NCBI RefSeq assembly: GCF_041381155.1
Contig: NC_091142.1
Span: 32,415,528 to 32,479,527, forward strand
Reading direction: 5' to 3'
DNA: 64,000 nucleotides
Source of the DNA: Argopecten irradians
Taxonomy: Eukaryota; Mollusca; Bivalvia; Pectinida; Pectinidae
Shown: piece by piece, positions 59,669 through 64,000 of the stretch
How positions within the stretch are numbered: position 1 is the stretch's first letter
Layout: every line of letters begins with the position of its first letter
The notes under the pieces: generated by a model
Told to the model about the DNA's origin: nothing
The model's database searches: none
The model's input: the letters and a program-made list of their open reading frames with translations, nothing else
Position numbers and translations under genes: made by a program

Positions 59669-59756
59669 CTGTATATACAGTCTAGTTGTGGAGGATAGTA
59701 TCATAGGCCTGCTGTACGCCTGGGTAAACATCGGTAGCCCTCGCCTTCAGGGACAG
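59669..59756 (-). CDS. AP1B1: Beta-adaptin last coding exon
   Basis: 24 codons plus TAG (59684-59682): LSLKARATDVYPGVQQAYDT then ILHN. Acceptor TATACAG. A donor just after the stop indicates a spliced 3'UTR. Confidence 0.88.
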
Positions 59757-62700
59757 CTGTATAACAGGAAATAAGCAATACAGTATTTATCATTCATTTC
59801 TCATGAAATCACAAGTCAGTAAAACAAAACGATTTTGATTCAGGTGTAATTACCGGTATACTACTAACAAGTCAGGAATGGTCTCGCCAAATGAGGGTAT
59901 CATATTATTCTGCAAGAAATTCCCCAACAATGTGCAGTATGTATCAGTTAGGTAAAAACCTGTCATCTCAATGTGAGGCCCTAATTATGCCACACCACAT
60001 ATATGTAGCTAGTTCTTATAAAAGCGCTACTTATTTAAAGATGCTCCACCGCCAACAGAGCATAAATGATATTCACCATTTGAACAATCGGTGTTGAATC
60101 GTGTATGTCTAGTTAACACAAAAAATAAAATATAAAATAATTCATTTTGCCTTTGGTTCATGTGTAATCAGTACTTCATTCCATATAGGATATAGTGCCA
60201 CAGAAATTTTTCGGGATGCAATAAATCAATTTTTCATATTTTTAACTTTAATTAAAATTAGAAGCTCAAACTCTTCAAAGGTGGTTATGGTGTAAAGTAA
60301 GTAACTTTTGTAACTGAAGAAAAATACTAAATCGTCTGTTTTTGATAGTGAAAAAATACCATTAATCAGCAGTAGAGCATCTTTAATGACAGATTGGAAA
60401 ATTCAATTTTAATTTATATATAAGTTCTTATGTAATGTCTTGATAGAAAGATTTGATGAATTTCAACCATGAAACTGGGTAAATGACAAAATATCCAACA
60501 AACATGGCCGCCGCTAACAGTACGTACCATGAAATTCTGGTTACTTGGCTGGATCTTGAGCTCGGCCAGGACCCAGATTCCGTTGGTGAGTTTGAGAGAC
60601 TGGTACAACATGTCCTGTCCCTCCACGTTACGTTTAGCGATGGTAAAGATGTTACTATTCCTTAACTTCTGTTGTACTGTATCTAAACAATGCAAAATAG
60701 TAGAAAACAGTTCAATGAAATGGATCCTTTATATTTCAAATTTTTTTTTTTAATGTCTTTTAAATAACCGAGTGAAAGTTACATTTATAAACAATTAAGT
60801 AAATTATACCTGCGTTATGTTGTACATTAGATATGGTGCTCTGGACCTCGTTAGTGGCAGGTATATCCTTCCAGGTAGCCAGGAATACTCTTTTGTCCAT
60901 CTCGCCATCCTCCACAAATAACACATGCATTGGGATACTACAGCTGAAGTAGAACACATCAATATTGTTCTTCACGGCCACCTGTAAAACACATGGAATT
61001 TATATCTTATTTACTCTCAGGATACTCGATATACATCTTAAATATACTGGCACTTTACAAAACCTCACTCAGCGGTCTTTTGAGCTAGCACACACTCACT
61101 TTTGTGTATTTTGTTGAGTCAATCGGATGTGAAGTGTGCCGGGCTTGTTTCCAATCAAGTTATTAGTTGCGAGGGCCCAGATTCACAAACATTCCTTAAA
61201 TTTAATTTTTCCATTCAATGACAAGGTTCCCTTCATGTTTAACTAATTAATATCTTTTGTTTTAGTAACCATACCTGTAGATTGGTGAGTGGGTCCATCT
61301 TCTGTACAGGCCCCATGTGGTTCAGCTCCAGAGAGGCTGACGCACTCTGGTTTGGTGGCAGGGGACTTTGGACTTGGAGAGGTGCTGCAGCTGTCAAACC
61401 AAAACTGTAAAACAACAAACACGTTTGTTAGTTTCAGTTCTTGAAAAAATACAATTCAAACTTCTAATACATGTATACCATTAGTTATTCTCATTATTGA
61501 TGCAAATTTATTATTAATTAACTATACAAGATCTGATTACTGATACAAATTTACTATTAATTGACTATTATATACATATCTTATACAAGATCTGATTACT
61601 GATATAAATTTGTTAATTAACTGATTATTGTATAAATGTCTTCTACAAGATCTGATTATTGATATAAATTTATTATTAATTGACTATTATATAAATATCT
61701 TATACAAGATCTGATTACTGATATAAATTTATTATTAATTGACTATTATATAAATATCTTATACAAGATCTGATTACTGATATAAATTTATTATTAATTG
61801 ACTATTATATAAATATCTTATACAAGATCTGATTACTGATATAAATTTATTATTAATTGACTATTATATAAATATCTTATACAAGATCTGATTACTGATA
61901 TAAATTTATTATTAATTGACTATTATATAAATATCTTATACAAGATCTGATTACTGATATAAATTTATTATCAATTGACTATTATATAAATATCTTATAC
62001 AAGATCTGATTACTGATATAAATTTATTATTAATTGACTATTATATAAATATCTTATACAAGATCTGATTATTGATATAAATTTATTATTAATTGACTAT
62101 TATATAAATATCTTATACAAGATCTGATTATTGATATAAATTTATTATTAATTGACTATTATATAAATGTCTTCTACAAGATCTGATTATTGATATAAAT
62201 TTATTATTAATTGACTATTATATAAATATCTTATACAAGATCTGATTACTGATATAAATTTATTAATTAATTGATTATCATATAAATATCTTATACGAGA
62301 TGAGAAAGAAATACAAGAGAAGGTCATAACACCATTAGATCCATTTGTTTCTTTTAAAGGGAGATAATATTACGTTATTGAAGCCATTTTCATACAAACA
62401 CACTTAATATATTTAGATAACAAATACGTAGTTTTAATTTCATATGATAGATAGACAGGATGATTTCCTGTCCGATCAACTTGCCATATTAATGATATAT
62501 TCACAACATTTGTGAGCACAGTATAAGACATAGCTTTATACTGTATAAAATATTCTATTTTTGCACAGATGATTTTTTCAAAAATATAATCTCTGAAATA
62601 CTGTCATAGTGGTGTATCTTTCTTACTATAACTCTATATAGTAAAAATTTGATGTGAGAAGACATCAAGCTATATGTACAATATATTTGGTATCACTGAC

Positions 62701-63657
62701 CTGTTCTTATTAAATTGAACAGCGAATCCTGACATTGGCTGCATGGCCCTGTTTGTAAAGGTGAACTCCATATATACAGTGTTCTGTTTCCGTGAGAAGG
62801 TACCGTTAATTTCTAAACCTTTGCCCTTTGATGCTTGTAACCAAACCTGGCAAAAATATAGCACTTCATCCTTAAATTGGTGTTACAATGTTACAAATAT
62901 AACACAAAATATAGCACTTCATCCTTAAATTGGTGTTACAACATTACAAATAGACCACATTAACTTCATTTGTGTTATATTTTCATCTACAGATTTAGAT
63001 ACAAAATGTATTGCACTATCTTCACAATTAAATAAATCAAAACAAAGATTAATCTAGTTATATTGAAATTCTCTGGAAAATAAACTTTTTGTAATAAACT
63101 GCAGGAAAATACTATGAAGCATATGGGAGGTACAATATTTCATTTCAAATTAAAACATTATTCCAATAGATTTGTTTTAACTTCAGTGGATTCCACTTTA
63201 TCTTACGTAAAATCAGGTTGTATATTTTCTGTGTACTTACCTCTGTTGGTGGGGACATACGATTGGTTTTGTGGCATACCAAATATATCACCCAGTCCTC
63301 CAAGGGCATCGCCTCCTGTGGCAGGGCCGCCCAGCTAAACAAAATGGGAAATAGTATTACTAATATATAAATACATTTAATTCTCATAAAAGATAATTTC
63401 TCCCAATGTAAGGCCTTTATTTCAATAGAGCTTTTTAAGCAGTCTCTAAGACACGGCACTTGCCCATGTAATTTTTTTTGCATGTCATTAAATTCATTTG
63501 AGCACTGTGCATCATGTATGGACAATGATTTAGTATTCCGGACATGCTGGGTGTGTAATATACATACCAGAGAGTCGAGCCCCTCGCCCAGCAGGTCCAT
63601 AGCCCCTGATGTCTGTACAGGGGTCTGAGAGGCTGGATTGGAGTACATTTGTTGCTG
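59682..63657 (-). CDS. AP1B1: AP-1/AP-2 complex beta subunit, C-terminal half (hinge and appendage)
   Basis: Large subunit of clathrin adaptor complexes. The hinge recruits clathrin and the appendage binds accessory proteins at trans-Golgi/endosome or plasma membrane. Exons 63657-63568, 63334-63241, 62846-62701, 61404-61275, 60981-60810, 60682-60528 and 59756-59682 encode MDLLGEGLDSL, GDIFGMPQNQSYVP, KGKGLEINGTFSRKQNTVY, AVQFNKNSFG, KMDPLTNLQ, VAVKNNIDVFYFSC, VFLATWKDIP, AKRNVEGQDMLYQSLKLTNG and the terminal YDTILHN-stop. Phases agree except between exons two and three (one base too many). The N-terminal trunk is off the right edge. Invertebrates usually have one beta gene serving both AP-1 and AP-2, so the symbol is a convenience. 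Confidence 0.93.
60035..60386. repeat. TTAA-flanked MITE, copy 5 (complete)
   Basis: TTAA at both ends (60035-60038, 60383-60386) with inverted termini AGATGCTCCACCGCC and, reversed, AGATGCTCTACTGCT. 352 bp, no coding. It lies in the last coding intron of the beta-adaptin gene. Confidence 0.88.
60528..60682 (-). CDS. AP1B1: Beta-adaptin appendage platform exon
   Basis: 155 nt, phase 1 to 0. FTIAKRNVEGQDMLYQSLKL and TNGIWVLAELKIQPSNQNF form the platform subdomain, including the conserved Tyr and Trp (MLYQS, GIWVL) used for ligand binding in the family. Confidence 0.93.
60810..60981 (-). CDS. AP1B1: Beta-adaptin appendage exon (VAVKNNIDVFYFSC)
   Basis: 172 nt, phase 0 to 1. Encodes VAVKNNIDVFYFSCSIP, VLFVEDGEMDKRVFLATWKD and IPATNEVQ, spanning the sandwich/platform junction of the appendage. 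Confidence 0.94.
61275..61404 (-). CDS. AP1B1: Beta-adaptin appendage sandwich exon
   Basis: 130 nt, phase 2 to 0. Encodes SFGLTAAAPLQVQSPLPPNQ and MGPVQKMDPLTNLQ. The AG|T codon split joins NKN to SFG exactly as in other beta-adaptins. Confidence 0.94.
61490..62300. repeat. 59-bp satellite array, about 13 copies
   Basis: Unit shares ACAAGATCTGATTACTGATA and ATTATTAATTGACTATTATA; the period is exactly 59 bp across the centre, with diverged edge units. It lies in a beta-adaptin intron. Confidence 0.93.
62701..62846 (-). CDS. AP1B1: Beta-adaptin appendage first exon, copy used in the gene order
   Basis: 146 nt: VWLQASKGKGLEINGTFSRK and MQPMSGFAVQFNKN. Acceptor TTTTTGCCAG, donor AACAG|GTCAGT. 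It requires phase 0 on entry, but the preceding exon ends in phase 1. Confidence 0.92.
63241..63334 (-). CDS. AP1B1: Beta-adaptin hinge exon with probable one-base C-run insertion
   Basis: 94 nt, acceptor TTTAG, donor GAG|GTAAGT. Encodes LGGPATGGDALGGLGDIF and PQNQSYVP. A CCCC run (63254-63251) follows Tyr-Val; with three Cs the exon would end in phase 0 and continue PPTE into VWLQ. Otherwise splicing to the next exon meets an early stop. Confidence 0.85.
63568..63657 (-). CDS. AP1B1: Beta-adaptin hinge exon (MDLLGEGLDSL)
   Basis: 90 nt, phase 0 to 0. QQQMYSNPASQTPVQT then MDLLGEGLDSL, the LLGxGLDSL-type clathrin-box region of the hinge. The acceptor could be either of two adjacent CAGs, changing one Gln. 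Confidence 0.85.
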
Positions 63658-63727
63658 CTGCATTATAGTAAAACTTTGATGTGAGAAGACATCAAGCTAT
63701 ATGTACAGTATATATGGTATCACTGAC

Positions 63728-63873
63728 CTGTTCTTATTAAATTGAACAGCGAATCCTGACATTGGCTGCATGGCCCTGTTTGTAAAGGTGAACTCCATAT
63801 ATACAGTGTTCTGTTTCCGTGAGAAGGTACCGTTAATTTCTAAACCTTTGCCCTTTGATGCTTGTAACCAAAC
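63728..63873 (-). pseudogene. AP1B1: Duplicate of the first appendage exon, out of order
   Basis: Same 146-nt exon as 62846-62701 with the same splice sites. It lies upstream of the hinge exon in transcription order, where it cannot belong to a normal transcript. It is part of a tandem duplication of 62638-63030 into 63664-64000, continuing past the window. Confidence 0.85.
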
Positions 63874-64000
63874 CTGGCAAAATATAGCACTTCATCCTTA
63901 AATTGGTGTTACAATGTTACAAATAGACCACATTAACTTCATTTGTGTTATATTTTCATTTACAGATTTAGATACAAAATGTAATGCACTATCTTCACAT

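Larger units (their letters stand above)
62638..64000. repeat. Tandem duplication (~1026-bp period), second copy cut by window end
   Basis: 62638-63030 and 63664-64000 match closely, including intron sequence (GATGTGAGAAGACATCAAGC). The first copy has an extra ~55-bp internal duplication near 62905 (ATAGCACTTCATCCTTAAAT). Confidence 0.9.

Overview
The window is animal nuclear DNA, most likely from a bivalve mollusc. It is AT-rich and intron-rich, with GT-AG splice sites, and it is crowded with transposable elements. The strongest lineage clue is a set of pearl/Helentron-like non-autonomous elements. Each has a short 5' palindrome, a core of tandem ~145-330 bp units, an ACGG-type microsatellite and a 3' hairpin ending close to CTAA. 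This is the layout described for bivalve pearl elements. No bacterial operon, CRISPR array or rRNA is present. The exact species cannot be read from the sequence.

Layout. (1) 533-10305, minus strand: the 5' two-fifths of a Piwi-clade Argonaute gene. Nine coding exons with consistent phases encode an RG-rich N-terminus, the N domain and the PAZ domain; MID and PIWI lie off the left edge. Its introns hold four pearl-like elements, a hAT MITE and a TTAA-flanked MITE. (2) 10.9-28 kb: a transposon graveyard. It includes a nested cluster (pearl-like element > L1/Tx1-like LINE 3' end > hAT element with 8-bp TSD > element with 5-bp TSD), a piggyBac deletion derivative and further pearl-like copies. 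(3) 28-35 kb: minisatellites (44-bp and ~60-bp units), two clean hairpins and tRNA-derived SINEs. (4) 40.2-43.1 kb, minus: a frameshifted KDZ-type/HMGXB3-like transposase region with a 688-codon open frame. (5) 44.4-47.1 kb: degraded or poor-quality sequence with long G runs. (6) 47.5-52.6 kb, minus: an unrecognised spliced gene. It encodes a basic segment, an Asn/Thr-rich linker ending in a 2A-type GDIEANPGP motif, and two C2H2-like fingers in the exon directly after it. (7) 52.7-58 kb: an inverted pair of SINE-like units, a long-TIR MITE and diverged repeats. (8) 59.67-63.87 kb, minus: the 3' end of the clathrin-adaptor beta subunit gene (AP-1/AP-2 beta), covering the hinge and appendage. 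It shows a probable one-base C-run error and a tandem duplication of its first appendage exon.

Two housekeeping/germline genes (Piwi and beta-adaptin) bracket the window, and everything between them is mobile or unrecognised. Best leads: the 2A-bearing zinc-finger gene; the matching changes at both ends of the pearl-like element families; the four-level insertion nest; and three separate single-step frameshifts (AP beta, the 2A gene, the KDZ ORF). The frameshifts could be assembly indels or real decay.
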